A stretch of DNA of 64,000 nt from Panagrolaimus kolymaensis (GCA_028622995.1 JAJQJQ010000015.1:4092001-4156000); one strand, 5' to 3'; positions 44,377-57,047 are shown, counted from the first letter of the stretch. Translations and numbers: made by a program. Notes: generated by a model not told the origin, from the sequence alone.

Positions 44377-45781
44377 ATGAGAAACATACAAATAATTTTA
44401 TTATTTATTACGGTATTTATAATAATTCAAATAACTTATAATTTATTTTACAATGATTCTTTGTTTAATCGTAAAATATTCAATTCCTTTAACAATACTT
44501 CTGAAAAATTTAAATTTGTAAAAAAGTTTAATATAACTTTTATCAAAAATTCTTCCGCTGATTATTCTAATATTCCAATTCCTTTTGATGCTCCTTTAAT
44601 TCTAGAATGGAATGCATTTTCAAAACATGTTGGAACAGGAAAAGGTTCAACTTTTGGAAAAAAAAAAGATTATCAAAAAGAATGTCCTTTTAAATGTTTT
44701 TACACGGATGATCACAAATTTGAAGCAATTGCAGATATGATAACTTTTAATTTAGGAAATTCCACCCTCCGTAATTTCCCAAGAATTTCCAATCCAAATC
44801 GATTGAACGTATTTATTTCTTTTGAATCGCCTCAACATCGACCATTTTTTAGAAAAGCACCGACGAATTTTTTTAATGTTACAGTAACTTATCGGTTGGA
44901 CAGTGATATTCCAATTTTATATGATTATTTTGAACCCATTGAAAACCATGAAGATGCTTGGGATCAAGATGAAGTAAGTAAAAAAAAAGGAAATTTGCAT
45001 ATTTTGAAAAGAGAGCTTTCCCAAAGTGAAAACGGTATTTTAGTATCGGAGAAAATTAACTTTTAGGTAAATAAAATTATTGATAAAAAATCAAAACCTA
45101 TTTTGTTTATGGTTTCACATTGCAAAACACCTTCAAAGCGCGAAACCCTTGTAAATGAAATGAAAAAATTTATTAATGTAACTCAATTTGGTATGCAATG
45201 GAATTTTTTGTAAAACTAATACGACGTGTGAAAAAGAAAATATTGGTGAACATTTTTTATGTCACAAAAATTAATGGGTAAAAAAAAATTTATTTTAGAA
45301 TCGCATTATTTTACAATTGCATTTGAAAATTCAGATTGCATTGATTACGTCACGGAAAAAACTTATCGTTTAAGAAATTTAATTGTTCCAATTATTTTGG
45401 ATCGAAGTATTTTGAGAGGAATTCATGCAAAATTAAATCCATATGTAATTGCAGAAAGTGATTTTGAATCGACGAAAGATTTAGTAAAATATCTCAATTT
45501 TTTAATGAATAACAAAAATGAATATAAAAAGTAAGAATTTATTATTCAAAACACATCAAAAAAATTTGTTTTGTTTTATTTTTAGATATTTTGAATGGAC
45601 AAAATTTTATAAGAAAAAACACGAAGATGCTACCATTCATATTTTGGATGATCTCGCATGTAAATTTTGTGAAATTTCATGGCAAACAAAATTCAATGGT
45701 ATTCGAAGAATAATTCCGGATTTACATGAATGGTGGGGAAATAATAAGTGTAGAGAGCCAACTTTGGCGAAATTTTTGTAA
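44377..45781 (+). CDS. GT10 alpha-1,3-fucosyltransferase-like protein with a decayed central block
   Basis: Model: 44377-44973, 45067-45190, 45299-45530, 45586-45781; 382 aa. GT10 enzymes transfer fucose from GDP-fucose in alpha-1,3/4 linkage. Seen: an anchor at about 4-23; FISFESPQHRPFF; VTYRLDSDIP; VSHCKTPSKRE; and FENSDCIDYVTEKTYR, the GDP-fucose signature; a Cys-rich C-terminus. Between 45190 and 45298 the DNA still resembles the family's expected CNG..C...C block, but read straight through it needs two frame corrections (near 45194 and in the A run near 45266-45270). Splice sites G|GTATGC and TTTATTTTAG bracket this stretch and give an in-frame product lacking about 36 residues. So it is either a pseudogene or a gene in which an exon segment became an intron. 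Confidence 0.72.
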
Positions 45782-46701
45782 AGAATGGAACTGCTTCTTT
45801 GCCACCTTTAATTTAGGATGATGTTTAAAAAGTTAAATTAGTCATGGATTAAAAAATTTTATTTTTCTGCATTTAACATACAAAGAAACAAATTAAGAAA
45901 AATAATATTCAATGGTACAAAAGTTATTATTAAATTTATATTTAAAAATTTCAGTAATTTTCTTATTATTATTTTCTGTTGCCATAATTCAGTTAAGTCA
46001 CATTTCCGTGATAGCTGCGAAAAACTAAGTAATTATTTTCGCTGTTCAGGTTTAAAGTGGTGGTAGCGTTCGTAAAATTTAGGGAAGAATTCTTTACAAT
46101 TTTAAATTCAATAAATAAAGAAATTTTTATCATATAAGTGGTTAATATAAGCACCATTAACAATAATACAATCACAGCTTTACACATTTTTTTGATATAC
46201 GGTTTATTTGTTATTGCTTGATACACTTTAAAAAAAAGAACAAGATTTTATTTACATTTGAAAAAATATTTTTTAAAGTTGTAAAAGGGCGTCAAGATTT
46301 TATTTATTTTAATCAATGATGAAATTTAAAAAAATAGACTATAAAATTTCGCTTTCACAAATTTAAATCTTCATAGTAACTAAAAGCTCTATGGTTCCTT
46401 CACTTATGTTGCTTGGAAAACATTTTGATGATATCACTTTTTTTTCTAAACTAAAAAACACCTTGTCAGACAAAAGGAATAAAAATATGGTGAAAATAAA
46501 TATTGTTGTGGGGATAATTTTTTCCTCAAATAACCAAGGTTCTGTTTCTGCGTATATTTTTTGATAGTAAAATATAAAATTAATTTAAAATTATCTTCGA
46601 TTTAATTAAAGTTTTTCAGCCAAATAACAAAATAGAGACTTTCTTAACTCAAAAAGCATTAAGAAAAAAAGTAGTTTGTGAGTGAAAAAAAAAATAAAAG
46701 T
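45782..46701. other. intergenic with a small membrane-protein-like ORF
   Basis: Contains the ORF at 45993-46226 (listed separately). The remainder is AT-rich with no supported gene. Confidence 0.5.
45993..46226 (-). CDS. hypothetical short type II membrane protein or orphan first exon
   Basis: 77 codons. A Lys-rich N-terminus, a hydrophobic segment (AVIVLLLMVLILTTYMI) and a short lumenal part with NxS/T sites, i.e. the look of a first exon from a Golgi transferase. No following exons are seen before the convergent GT10 gene, and there is no homologue I recognise. It may be a relic of a glycosyltransferase. Confidence 0.35.
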   Translation of the reverse strand: MYQAITNKPYIKKMCKAVIVLLLMVLILTTYMIKISLFIEFKIVKNSSLNFTNATTTLNLNSENNYLVFRSYHGNVT

Positions 46702-47594
46702 TACACCCAATTTTTGGACATTATTTTTGATTCTAAAAATATGATTTGTCAAAGCGAAACTGGAAGTGGTAAAACATCTGTAAGGTGTTTTTTGAACTTA
46801 TTAAATTTTATAAGTTGATGTATATTTAAAACGTCGTGTTATATTCTACACTTATTTGATTCCTATCATCCAACGATGTGTTGAAGCTAAAAGTTCTGGA
46901 GAATTCAAATCTGATGAGGTCACTCCATTTGCTATCATCCTTGAACCAACCCATGAATTGGTTATGCAAGTAGATGATCAAGCCAGAAAACTTGCTGATG
47001 GTATGCTTCTTGTACATATTTTTATATTTATCTTCCATTCTTTATTTAGGTGCTGACGTTAGTATTGGTCTTTCATTAGGCGAGTTCAGCGTTCTTCATA
47101 ACTTGAAAGAACTTTTTTTCGGCTGCGATATCTTGATTTCAAATCCTGGATACGTTGCTCATTTCTTCAATCGTTTCCTCCAGGATGGTGATGAAGTCAT
47201 TTTTAACAAAGTTAAAATCATAGTTATTGGTATATTATTTTATTATTTCTTTTGGTTGCAATTTTATAATTATACTTTTATAGATGATGTTGATCGATTG
47301 CTTGACCGTGCAAATTCGCCAAACAATTATCGCGATATCAATTTTGTTTTTGATCGTCCATGTTTTGAAAATGTATGTTTTTATTCTTACAAAAATTTTC
47401 TTACAATTATTTTCATTTAGATTCAAACACTCTTGTTTAACGCAACTTATTCAGAAAATATGAAAAATGGCTGTATGAATTTTTTAAATCCTTGTATTGC
47501 TACCACTTCTATGGTTTCGACCAAAATCAACATCGCAAACAAGAGAATTCACCAAGTATTTGAAAATGGTCTTAGTGAGGAAATTTGTGGCTAA
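46702..47594 (+). pseudogene. DEAD-box RNA helicase (Vasa/GLH-like) relic, RecA1 half only
   Basis: Recognisable pieces: 46702-46779, 46847-47000, 47050-47229, 47284-47372, 47421-47594, with normal introns between the last four. Motif order is that of the first RecA domain: SETGSGKT (motif I, intact), then PTHELV (for PTRELA), NPGYV (for TPGRL), DDVD (for DEAD) and FNAT (for SAT). Four of five diagnostic motifs are altered, the first two pieces cannot be joined in frame (no acceptor before 46847), and the gene ends at ...EEICG with no second RecA domain. It is best read as a decaying duplicate; the segment from 46847 to the stop is still open, so a short dead paralogue is possible. Confidence 0.72.
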
Positions 47595-47912
47595 AACAAA
47601 TCTTGGTTTTTAACAAGAATCAAATGATGATGATGACTGGATTTAAATATTTTAATCATGTTCTGTGTTTTGTTAATAAAATTTCAAAAATTGTGATTTA
47701 TGTACATATTAGCGATGCCATAAAAGAGTGAAAAAAAAATTTGCTGAATTAGTGTATCTTCGTTGAATTAGATCATCTTCGCTTTGTGGATAAATATAGT
47801 TATTCATGTAGTCACATTTCGAATTTATTAATCCCATTATTTTTGATTTCAGTAAAAAAAAAGGTTTCTAATCATGAGTCTATCTGTGAGCTCGAATTCT
47901 AATTAACATTTA
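47595..47912. other. convergent 3' flanks, no gene seen
   Basis: Between the helicase relic and the 7TM gene on the other strand; nothing supported. Confidence 0.5.
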
Positions 47913-49086
47913 TCAAATATGCGGTCCTGCTTCTCTAACCGATAAAGTAAATTTAACAACATTGTTTCCACTTTTTCTGCATAAATTTCTAATGGATCTA
48001 GCAAAAAGTAAACAACAAAATATTCCATCCAAAGCACAAAATAAACGAGCATAAGCTCCAAACATGGCGCTTGCAGGAATATGAGTGAACATTTCGCATA
48101 AATATGCAAAACCATGAACAAAAAGATCTGAGAAAGTTTGAACCAATAAAACATGCTTCACTAAATTTCCAAAAGCTTTTTGAATAGAATTTTCAAGTTT
48201 TGATTTTCGTAAAAAATAAATTAAAAATATTGTTGCAAATAAATTTATTATTGCCAAAGTTATTCTTGTTTCTTTAAAACGTAATCCAGCTTCATCATCT
48301 CGGCTTAAAGCGGTAGGGGAAATGTTTTCTGAAAAATTTTTAGTTTCATGACTAAATCGTCTGTTTTTAATATGAATGTAAAACATACTCGTTTTTCCTT
48401 CCAATGGCACAGGTGAAGACGAAATAAAAGATTCTAACATAATTGCAGCAACACACATTTTTACTAAAATATCCATAAAAATCAATAATTTCTGTATCCT
48501 CTTTAATTTCGATGGATTATGAATAACTAAAATTAAGCATCTCTCTATCGTTGAAAACAATGATGCCACAGCTGGAAGGGGCATAAGAGACAAATAAACC
48601 GCTCCACTAATATACAAAAATGCCATAGGTGATTCAATATCTGAAAAGTTTATGGAAGCAGCAAATAAAATAAAGTAAATATTCCAAAAAAAAATATTAA
48701 GGCAAAAATGGGTTTAAAGCAGAGATTTAAAAAAAGATTCATATTTCATGCAAATTTAGAGAATTTATTAAAAAAAATTTACTTAGAACTTATGATTTTT
48801 TTTTCACAAATTTTTTGCCTTTCCAAAATTCTCAAAGCTTACCAGTTGGATGCCAATAAATAATTACAAAAGTATTGTTTACGAGAGTAACCATCGAAAC
48901 AAGAATCCATAAATAAATATAAATTAATAACATTGGTGAAAGGATTATCTTTCTTTTAAATAATTGTGTTTTTATTTTATATAAAGTTCGAACGTTTATA
49001 AAAATAACTATAAAGAATGCAAATTCGATTAAAATTGATTCACCCAAAACTAAGCTATATAAATATTCAAAACGTTCTTCAGCCAT
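47913..49086 (-). CDS. seven-transmembrane chemoreceptor, class unassigned
   Basis: Three exons: 49086-48843, 48640-48389, 48328-47913; 303 aa. Seven hydrophobic segments are visible: LGESILIEFAFFIVIFI, MLLIYIYLWILVSMVTLV, YISGAVYLSLMPLPAVA followed by an ERCLIL motif, FMDILVKMCVAAIML, TLAIINLFATIFLIYFL, LLVQTFSDLFVHGFAYL and FCALDGIFCCLLFA. The Glu-Arg after TM3 recalls the sra/srab superfamily, but I do not assign it firmly. The 60-nt intron 48329-48388 (GTATGT...TTTTTCAG) is stop-free and a multiple of three, so both the spliced and retained forms are open. Start at MAEERF; a longer ORF reaches 49125. Confidence 0.8.
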
Positions 49087-49924
49087 GTTTATGTAATAAA
49101 AAAGGTAAGGAAAATTTACAAACAAACAAAAACGTTTTTTTTAATTTTAAAAAAGTATACTTTATATTCTATTTTATTATTTCCGCATTCATGAACAAAA
49201 AAACTTTTTGATGTTGTGTGAAAATTAATTTGTTGTTTAGTATGTACGTGCAAAGAATACATATATCTCATGATTTTTTTAATAATTAAAAAAAAGTTTC
49301 TTTCAACACGTTTTTTTCTTTTGCTAGTAAACATATTGTGAAGAGATAGCGGTACGTCATAATTCTCAGTATCTCTATGTGTATTCTTTTAAATGGCAGA
49401 GAAAAAAAGTTTCTAAAATGAATTCCAAGCTGCCAAAAGACTTTGTGTTTTTTGTAACAGAAAATTATAAATCAATAAATAAGCTTGTTTAAAAACCACT
49501 TTGACATTACTCATTTTTTTATACAGCAACAAAAACAAAAAAAGTATCAATGATCAGTCAAAATTTTTGTTTTAGATACCAAAATTAGAAAAAATATTAA
49601 ACTCTCAAATAATTAAACTTCGAGGCTTTTAGTAATGTCCTTTGTTTTTTTTTCTGCCAATGCCTTCGAGTTATTTATTCTAAAATAACATTGCTTGATT
49701 ATTTATTTATTGTTGATCCAAAAATTTAAACAAAGCTTTTTTGCTTTCATTAATAAATATCAAAAACCACAAAAGACAAAACGCCATAAAAAAAATTTTG
49801 TTCTTCCAAAAAACGAATCAAACTATATTTTTTGTTTTATAGTTAATTAATTTTTGCTTTGAATGCTAGAATTTAAAAATACTTTACTTATTTTATTTTA
49901 CGCAGGCTTGCTTCATTTTTAAAA
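49087..49924. other. intergenic, divergent promoter region
   Basis: Between the 7TM gene (minus) and the choline kinase-like gene (plus). Small ORFs here are compositional. Confidence 0.5.
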
Positions 49925-51432
49925 ATGTCTGGTAAAAACATGTATGTAAGCATTTTATTATTTTAAAACTAAATCTAATTTCAAAGATATTTTTAGCGAT
50001 TTACTTGAGTATGTAAACGCAATAAACAAAAATGATATAGAAAATAATGAAACTTTAATTGAACAGCTTTTATTTTATGCAATAGATTTTGTTGGAGAAA
50101 TATGGAAAACAGTAGAATTTAAAGATGTAACTTTGCAGAAACTTGAGTGAGTTTTCTCCCATATTTTTTTTTACTATGTTTCATGTCGAATTTCAGAAGT
50201 GGATTAGTAAATACACTCATTTTATGTTCTCTAAATATTAATAAAAACATTTGTAAAGAACCAACAAAGCTTGTATTTCGATTTTCTCGAAAACCTCAAA
50301 GTGAAATAATTATCGAAACTGTCATTTCAAGTATTTTAGCTGAACAAAGCCTTGGTCCAAAACTTTATGGAGTTTTAAAAAATGGGAGAGTCGAAGAATA
50401 TATTCCAGTAGGATTTACATCTCCTAACTTTTTTCGGTATTGTTTAGCAAAGTTTTTTATTTTCAGTCTAGGTGTTTAAAATTTTCGGAACTATCAATTT
50501 TGCCAATTGCAAAAGAAATAGCAAAGCAAATGGCACAAATCCATCAACTTGAAATTCCAATAAAAAAGAAGGCAGGATTTATGGATTTTATTGATCAGTA
50601 AAAAGTCTTCGTTGTTTCTCAAAATAATATATTCGGTCATTTCCAGGGCATATGACAATCTCATTAAACATCCACACTGTCCAGAAGGTTTCCATCCCTC
50701 AAAACAATACCAAAAGTATGCACCTAAAACATTTTCCATTAAAGAATTAAAAAACGAAATTGAATTTGTTCGTGAAAAATCTATAAATTTGGGGAAAAAG
50801 AATATTGTATTTTGTCATAATGATGTTCATGGAGGAAATATTTTATTTCATCATGAAGATAATACTCCTGAATCAAATAAAATTGAATCATCATATAAAC
50901 TAAAACTATGTATAATAGATTTTGAATTTGCATCTTACAACCCTCGAGGATTTGATTTGGCTAATCATTTTGCTGAATACATTTATGATTATGATGCTGA
51001 TTCCCCGCCATATACAAAACCAGAAAATTTACCAACTAAAGAACATATGCTTGAGTTTTTAAAAGCTTACATAAAGCAACAACAAAAACAATCAAATTTA
51101 ACGGAGTCACAAGTTTTGGATAAAGCTAATGAACTTCTTAAAGTAAGCCTTTTATGTATTTTTTGAGGCAAAGAAAATGAAACCCTTTGTGATAGTCTCA
51201 AATTGGTTGAGATCTCTGACTTTATTTTTAAGCCTTATCTTTTTTATGTATTTTCAAACTACAATATTTTTTCTAGGAAACTTTACCATTTATGCCGATT
51301 TCTCATATTTATTGGGGTTGTTATGTAATGAATCATTGCTTGAATAATCCCTCGAGTTGGAATGCTTTGGGATTTGTAAATGATGGATTTGGAGCTTATT
51401 TTATGCAAAAATATTTATTAAATGAAATTTGA
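49925..51432 (+). CDS. choline/ethanolamine kinase-like protein
   Basis: Six exons: 49925-49941, 49997-50146, 50197-50436, 50472-50597, 50647-51142, 51277-51432; 394 aa, normal length. It would phosphorylate choline or ethanolamine with ATP in the cytosol (Kennedy pathway). Seen: SGLVNTLILC (the family's nucleotide-binding GGMTN-type loop, here altered); LGPKLYGVLKNGRVEEYIP; the Brenner motif HNDVHGGNIL at 235-244 (usually HNDLQxGN); IIDFEFASYNPRGFDLANHF with the Mg-binding Asp269; and the C-terminal SHIYWGCYV. Catalytic Asp237 and Asp269 are present. Exon 4 uses the acceptor TCTAG; the TTTCAG five bases earlier would give a stop. The first exon codes for only five residues plus two bases and is the least secure part. 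Confidence 0.88.
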
Positions 51433-51498
51433 ATTTTGTATACAATCATTACTTTACAAATTTTTTAAATATTAACCGAGTTAATTTATATGTTAATT

Positions 51499-52779
51499 TT
51501 ATAATAAAACATCGCTAATTAATAAACCAATTTTGCTTGATTCCGAAACAATTTCGGGTTCCATTGACGTTGTTGGACTCGAAGTTGCAGTTAAAGTTGG
51601 TAAAGCTTCTATGGTATCGCGAGGAGTTAAACTTGGAGTTGGTTTTCTGAAAATTTGTTATTTTTAATTTTCAAAAATTTCAACGAGAAAAACTTACTCT
51701 ATTTTAACGTAATCCGAAGAATTTCCAATATTAGTCGATTGTAAATTACCATATTTTTTAAAACTAAGTAATTTTATAAAAAATCTTCGATATGGTTTTA
51801 TATAAATTATGGTTACACAAATATCATAAAGGCCAAAACAATTCATAAGAAAAAAGCATAAATATAATATTAATGAAATAGGTGTGGAAATAAAATAATA
51901 TAAAATAACTATAATAAATGCTGGTAAACCCGCGAATAAACAAAATCCAATAAATTGGGCATACGTGCAATAAAGTAACATTTGATTAGTATTTTTTAAT
52001 TTTTTAGATATTTTTACTTTTGCTCCATTAAAATTGGTTGCATTTAAAATAAAAAAAATTATGGCTAGAAAATATCGAATAAAAATAAATGATAAAAATA
52101 TAATAAATGGATATCCTAAATCAATCAGGGATATATCGTGTCGAAATACAGCCACAGAATTAAAATTTAATGAAGAAGAATTATTATTGAAATTTTTTAT
52201 TTTTTCATTCAAAAATTTTTGTCCTTCAAAATCGGGCAAAACAAAAAGGTTTCGAATGGAATCAAAATAAATTAAACTTAAACATATTATTGTTATAGCA
52301 AATGTCGAACTTGAAAGAAAAGCAAAAATTATAAAAGCTTTATAACTTTTTTTAATATATACATTTCTAAGGGCGAAATATCGTTCAGCTGACATTCCCA
52401 CAATAAAATCTATTAAAGTCATAGCTAAAAATGCCATCAAAATAAATGAAACTAAAATTAAATTCGGTGAAAAATTATTATTGCCGCCATCCAAAGAATA
52501 AACTGCGAGAAAAGGATACAATAAAAATGGTTTAAATATTAATATCACCAATTCTAATAACATCGAAGTAATAACATATGGAAGTAAAAAATACCGAAAA
52601 TTTGATACAAATTTTGGACTTTTTGTTATTATTACATAAATAAGAAGAGCGGCTAAAATAATGGTAAATATTGAAATATAATTTATTATTGGAAGTAAAA
52701 ATGATAATAATTTTGTATTATAAATTTCTTCGATGTCGTAAGTTTGAAATGAAAAATTTGTTGGATAATTGAGAGACAT
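51499..52779 (-). CDS. seven-transmembrane receptor with Ser/Thr/Pro-rich tail
   Basis: Two exons: 52779-51698 and 51646-51499; 409 aa. A putative nematode chemoreceptor or neuropeptide-type GPCR. Seen: N-glycosylation sites near the N-terminus, then hydrophobic segments including YISIFTIILAALLIYVI, FILMAFLAMTLIDFIVGMSAERYF (TM3 with an Ala-Glu-Arg-Tyr end), FIIFAFLSSSTFAITII, FIIFLSFIFIRYFLAIIFF, FIGFCLFAGLPAFIIVIL, and a C-terminal TIIYIKPYRRFF, as in the str/srh superfamily. The second exon adds a 49-residue Thr/Ser/Pro-rich cytoplasmic tail. The class cannot be fixed by eye. Confidence 0.82.
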
Positions 52780-55556
52780 TGCTTCTATAAAAAAAAAACA
52801 AGTTTTTTATCAATTAAAAATGCATTCACGAAAATGACGAATAAAAAAATAAGAAAAAAATAACGGCTGCAAAAAATTGCCAAGAAGTTTAAAGAAAAAT
52901 TGTAAAAAAAAAGGTTCAAAGCAAAAAAAATTTCCAGAAAAGGGTTTTTTAAAGTTAATTTGCTTCATATGCTTGTACACCAATCTTTCTTGCAACAACA
53001 CCAAAAAAGAACAAATCCCAAAAAACGGAAAGAAACTAAAATAAAAAATAAAGAGAAAAAAAATTGGAAAAGGTTTATTTAATTTTTAATTAATTATTTT
53101 TGTCGTCCTATGTTTTAAAAAAAATAAACAAATGATCGACAGTAGAGCTCTGGGACTCTGGAAGAATCTATTTAAAAAATGCGACTTAATAACCACCACA
53201 TCCGGAAGATGCTATAAAAAACTGGGGGCGAATGGATGAAAAAATGAATAACCAAAGAAAAAATAGAATAGGAATGAATATTAAAAAATAAAGAAGATAT
53301 GTTTAATTAAGAAATATTTTTTTAAGAAATTGCGTTTCATGTCTGCTTTTTGTAGCGATGTAACCTCAAGTTTTAATATTAAATTTTGAACTAATTAAAA
53401 AATGAGAGTGACTCATAACTTTTTTTTGAAATAAAGAACGAATGTAGCCCAAATTATCAGAATATTATTATTCATCCTTCTCGAGCTATAAAACAAACTA
53501 ATAAATTTTTACGTTTGAAGAAGCTTAACCTTTTCATGGGATAAAAAAATTATGACAAAAAAGTGGATTAAAGATTTTTTTTATTTCTTAATAAAAGTTT
53601 AGACAAGCAACCAAGCATGCACGAAAAAGTTTCTCAACATACATATTTAGAAATTGAAACCACTCAAGTTTATGTAAATAAAGGGCCATAAAAATATTTT
53701 AAAATGCATCCAAAAAATTCGAAAAAGTTTTTAGATTGAAAGAGAACGTAAAAGAACGAAAAAAGATTTATTTTTTGCATGTTTAAAAAGTTTTTTTTTT
53801 CGACTTTAATAAATCCAAAAAATTCATTCAAAAAAAGGAAAAAACATTGGTGGTACACTTTAACCTTTTTAAAATAAAAATACGTGACTTTTTTGGAACT
53901 CAAAACATTTAACAAACTCTTTGAATTCAAACATAATTGGTTTCATTACCAGACATATTTCCAAGATTTTGTTTTGTAAGTTATAATTTTATTAAAAATC
54001 TAACATTTTTTATTGGAATGAAAAAGGGTTTATAAATATAATTAAAGAGAGCAACTTTTTTTCTTTCTTAAAAAAATAAACACTATGTTTATTTATTTTA
54101 TCAGACGTAAAAAAAAAGTGTGAAAGAAAAAACCCACAAAATTATATACGCAAAAATTACGTTCCTTGACTTTTTCAACTTACTTTAACTTTTTTTAATT
54201 ATGTATTCGTTTTTTGAGCTCTAAAAAAGCAGACGACGACGGCTTCAGCTTCTGTTTGGTTTAGCTTGGCTTGGTTGTTGAATTAAAAAGTAAAAATTAA
54301 TGAAAAAATATATTCTTTAGTTGTGATCTCTTGCTGCCGCGGCTGCTCAATTTGAACAATTTTAATTACATTTTTTTTATTTCGGTTCGCAAACAAACTT
54401 TACTCTTTTATTTATTTTTTTATAAATACTAATAATAATAACACATCAAAAAAACGTAGGAATAATGTTTGGAGTCAATCGAAGAAAAAAAGATGACCTT
54501 TTTAAAGGTTAATTAGTAATTGCTAGGTAAGAAAAAAACTTACGCATGGAGCGATTTTGGTGCATCACAAATCATATGAAAGTGAGAAAAGTAATAACTT
54601 TTCACCAGAATTTTGAAGTAAAAAAAGATTTTTTGATAAAATGCAAGCTTACTATATTTTAGGAAAAACTAATTAAAATTTGTTTATTTGTACTTTTAAA
54701 ATACTTTTTTTTAATGTAGCAAAGCAGCTATTTGAACAGTGAACTTTTTAAACCAGGTGTTTTTAAAATTCCAATAACTTCCCGCATCAAGTTTCAATCA
54801 ACTTTGATTGTTGACAAACATATTATCAAAGTACATAAATTGCAGCAAAAACAATTTTTGGAAGCCTTTAAAAATAAAAAACTCAGTCGTATATATTTTA
54901 AATAATAAGAAAAGCTGTGGATTACAAAATGCTTGTAATACAATCCTTGTGGTTGCGCATCGGGTTTAAAAAAATTTGGATCTCTGGTTACTCGCCGCTA
55001 TCTCTCTAATCTTTAATAAGTGTTTATTCATTGGCACGCTTTTATGACGAGCCATTGACTTGTTTTTTATTTTAATCGAATCATTTTTTATACAAAAGTG
55101 TCAATCTTTTATTCTGTTTTTTTTTAATTGGTAGTATCCTAATTTCGGTTATTTAAGAATAAAGCCGGTATTTATAAATTTGTAATTACTTCAGCTTTCA
55201 TTTTAATGAAGCTTGTTTATTGGAATGAATCATCAAACTATTTTTTTTATCGCGAAAGTTTTATTGGTCATTCTGAAAAAAAGGAAGAAAAGATTTAGTA
55301 ATTTCCAGTAACCAAAAGCTTTGACCACTTTGATTTAGTAAATATTTTTAACTATTTTTTTCTTAATAATTTTGACTTAAATTTCGCCACTTTTTTTTAT
55401 TGAAACTATTTATAAATACTTTTAATAACATATCCACATATAAACATATTTTTTCCCTTCTATTTTTTGCGCTATTTTTTTGTAGTTTTTATCACATTTT
55501 TTGTAACTTTTTGCATCACAAAATTATTTTGTGTTATAGATTACATCACATTCATT
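52780..55556. other. 2.8-kb gene-poor region
   Basis: The largest gap in the window. I see no ORF with protein-like composition, no tRNA and no clear repeat ends. Locally GC-richer stretches occur near 53140-53235, 54225-54350 and 54940-55020. The right end is the promoter of the first TPR gene. Confidence 0.5.
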
Positions 55557-56625
55557 ATGGAATCAAACAACCCACCTACTGATAATATTGGTGTAAGTTA
55601 ATATTCTTTCAGCTCATTCTAACTTTGATGAAGTAACATTTTTTAAATTCTTTTTTTTCCTAGGATAAAAAAAAATCGACTAAACCATCATTCGACGTTT
55701 ATTTAAAAGTCGTTGCTTTAACACGGGAAGGAAAGGAATGTATTTATGCTAAAAAAAACAAAGAAGCAATCGAAAAATTCTCTCAAGCCATTGAATTACA
55801 TAAAGATCCCGATATCTTTTGTGATCGTGCGGTGGCCTTTGGTATTATGGGAGAATATAAGAATGCATATAATGTAAAGTTATAACTTTTTATAGCCAAA
55901 GTGAAAATTAATTATTATTATAGGATTGTCATACCGCAATTAAACTCAATCCTAAATATGCTCTTCCATATGCTGTTTTGGGAATGGCCTTTAAGGTTCA
56001 ATTTCTTTATAATGATGCAATTGAAGCTTATTCGAAGGCTCTTGAACTTGATCCTGGAAATGGAGAATATATAAAAGAAATTTCTTCTATTAAAGAAAGA
56101 CTTAATGCTGTAAGCTAGCTTACATTCATTTGGTTTAAGCTCTCATTTACCAAGTTTTTTTAGGATATTCAAGCATCATTACTTCCCACACCTGAAATTA
56201 TTGCAAAAGCTAATCTTCTCAAAGAAGAAGGAAACGACTTTATGAAAGCTTTAAAATTCAATGAAGCAATTGAAAAGTATACTGAAGCCAACGCATTGAA
56301 ACGAGACCCTGTTTATTTATGTAATCGAGCTGCAGCTTTTTGCAGCCTTAAACGATATAATCAGGCTATGAATGTAAGTAAATATATTTGTTTATCATTA
56401 TTTGGAATAAACTTTTTTTAGGACTGCCTCGACGCTATAATCCTTGATCATAAATATGCTAAAGCTTATGGTCGAATGGCATTCGCTACTTCACGCATGG
56501 GTAATTATGAACAGGCTATTGAAATTTATAAAAAAGCTCTTGAATTGGATCCAAACAACAAAAATTACATAGAAAATCTTGCTCTCGTTGAAGAAAAGGC
56601 ACGTGAAATTAATCAACTCCAATAA
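55557..56625 (+). CDS. TPR co-chaperone-like protein, copy 1
   Basis: Five exons: 55557-55592, 55664-55873, 55924-56109, 56164-56373, 56422-56625; 281 aa. TPR motifs of the SGT/HOP type bind chaperone tails; the partner is not known here. Seen: two similar halves, each with KEEGND/REGKE then EAIEKYTEA, YCNRAAA-type and YAKAYGRMA / ALPYAVLGMA helices and ALELDPxN. Exons 2-3 and 4-5 encode the two halves (210+186 and 210+204 nt), so the gene arose by internal duplication of an exon pair. Every intron is phase 0 and lies between helices. No glutamine-rich or J domain is attached. Confidence 0.9.
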
Positions 56626-57047
56626 ATCAATATTATTTTGCATATTTTTCTTTGATGATTTTATTTTTTTTATCTACATATAAATTTTGTTGTTGGTGGA
56701 TTGAAAATACTTTCTTGTTTATTCATTTTCCCCCATCTTTTATTTTTGATAAACATTGTGGTTAATTACATTGTTTAAAGTTTATCTGACAAAATCTTTA
56801 AAAAAATGATATATAAATTTTTATCGAAAGTGAAAAACCCGAGTATACAAAAATAAAAGATTTATAAATGTTTGCTTTTCTTTCTAAAAACTTGTTTCAT
56901 GCAACGATTTCAAACTATGTGTTTCAAACCTAAATTATTTTTATTTCTTTCTTTTCTTTTTTCGTGCTTTTTAAAAAATTCTTCTCTACGATTTCTTTCT
57001 TCTCCATTTTTATCAACATTTTTTTAGCTCATTTCTCGTTCATCATT
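56626..57047. other. intergenic between tandem TPR genes
   Basis: 3' flank of copy 1 and promoter of copy 2. Both genes begin just after a similar TTCATT/CATCATT leader. Nothing else is seen. Confidence 0.5.

Noticed and set aside
49087..49334. Small ORFs on both strands near 49.1-49.3 kb
   Set aside because: Lys/Phe-rich readings of A/T runs with no conserved features.
52780..55556. tRNA or snRNA genes in the gene-poor region
   Set aside because: I looked at the GC-richer patches for tRNA B-box (GGTTCGAATCC-like) and U6/Sm-type features and found none.
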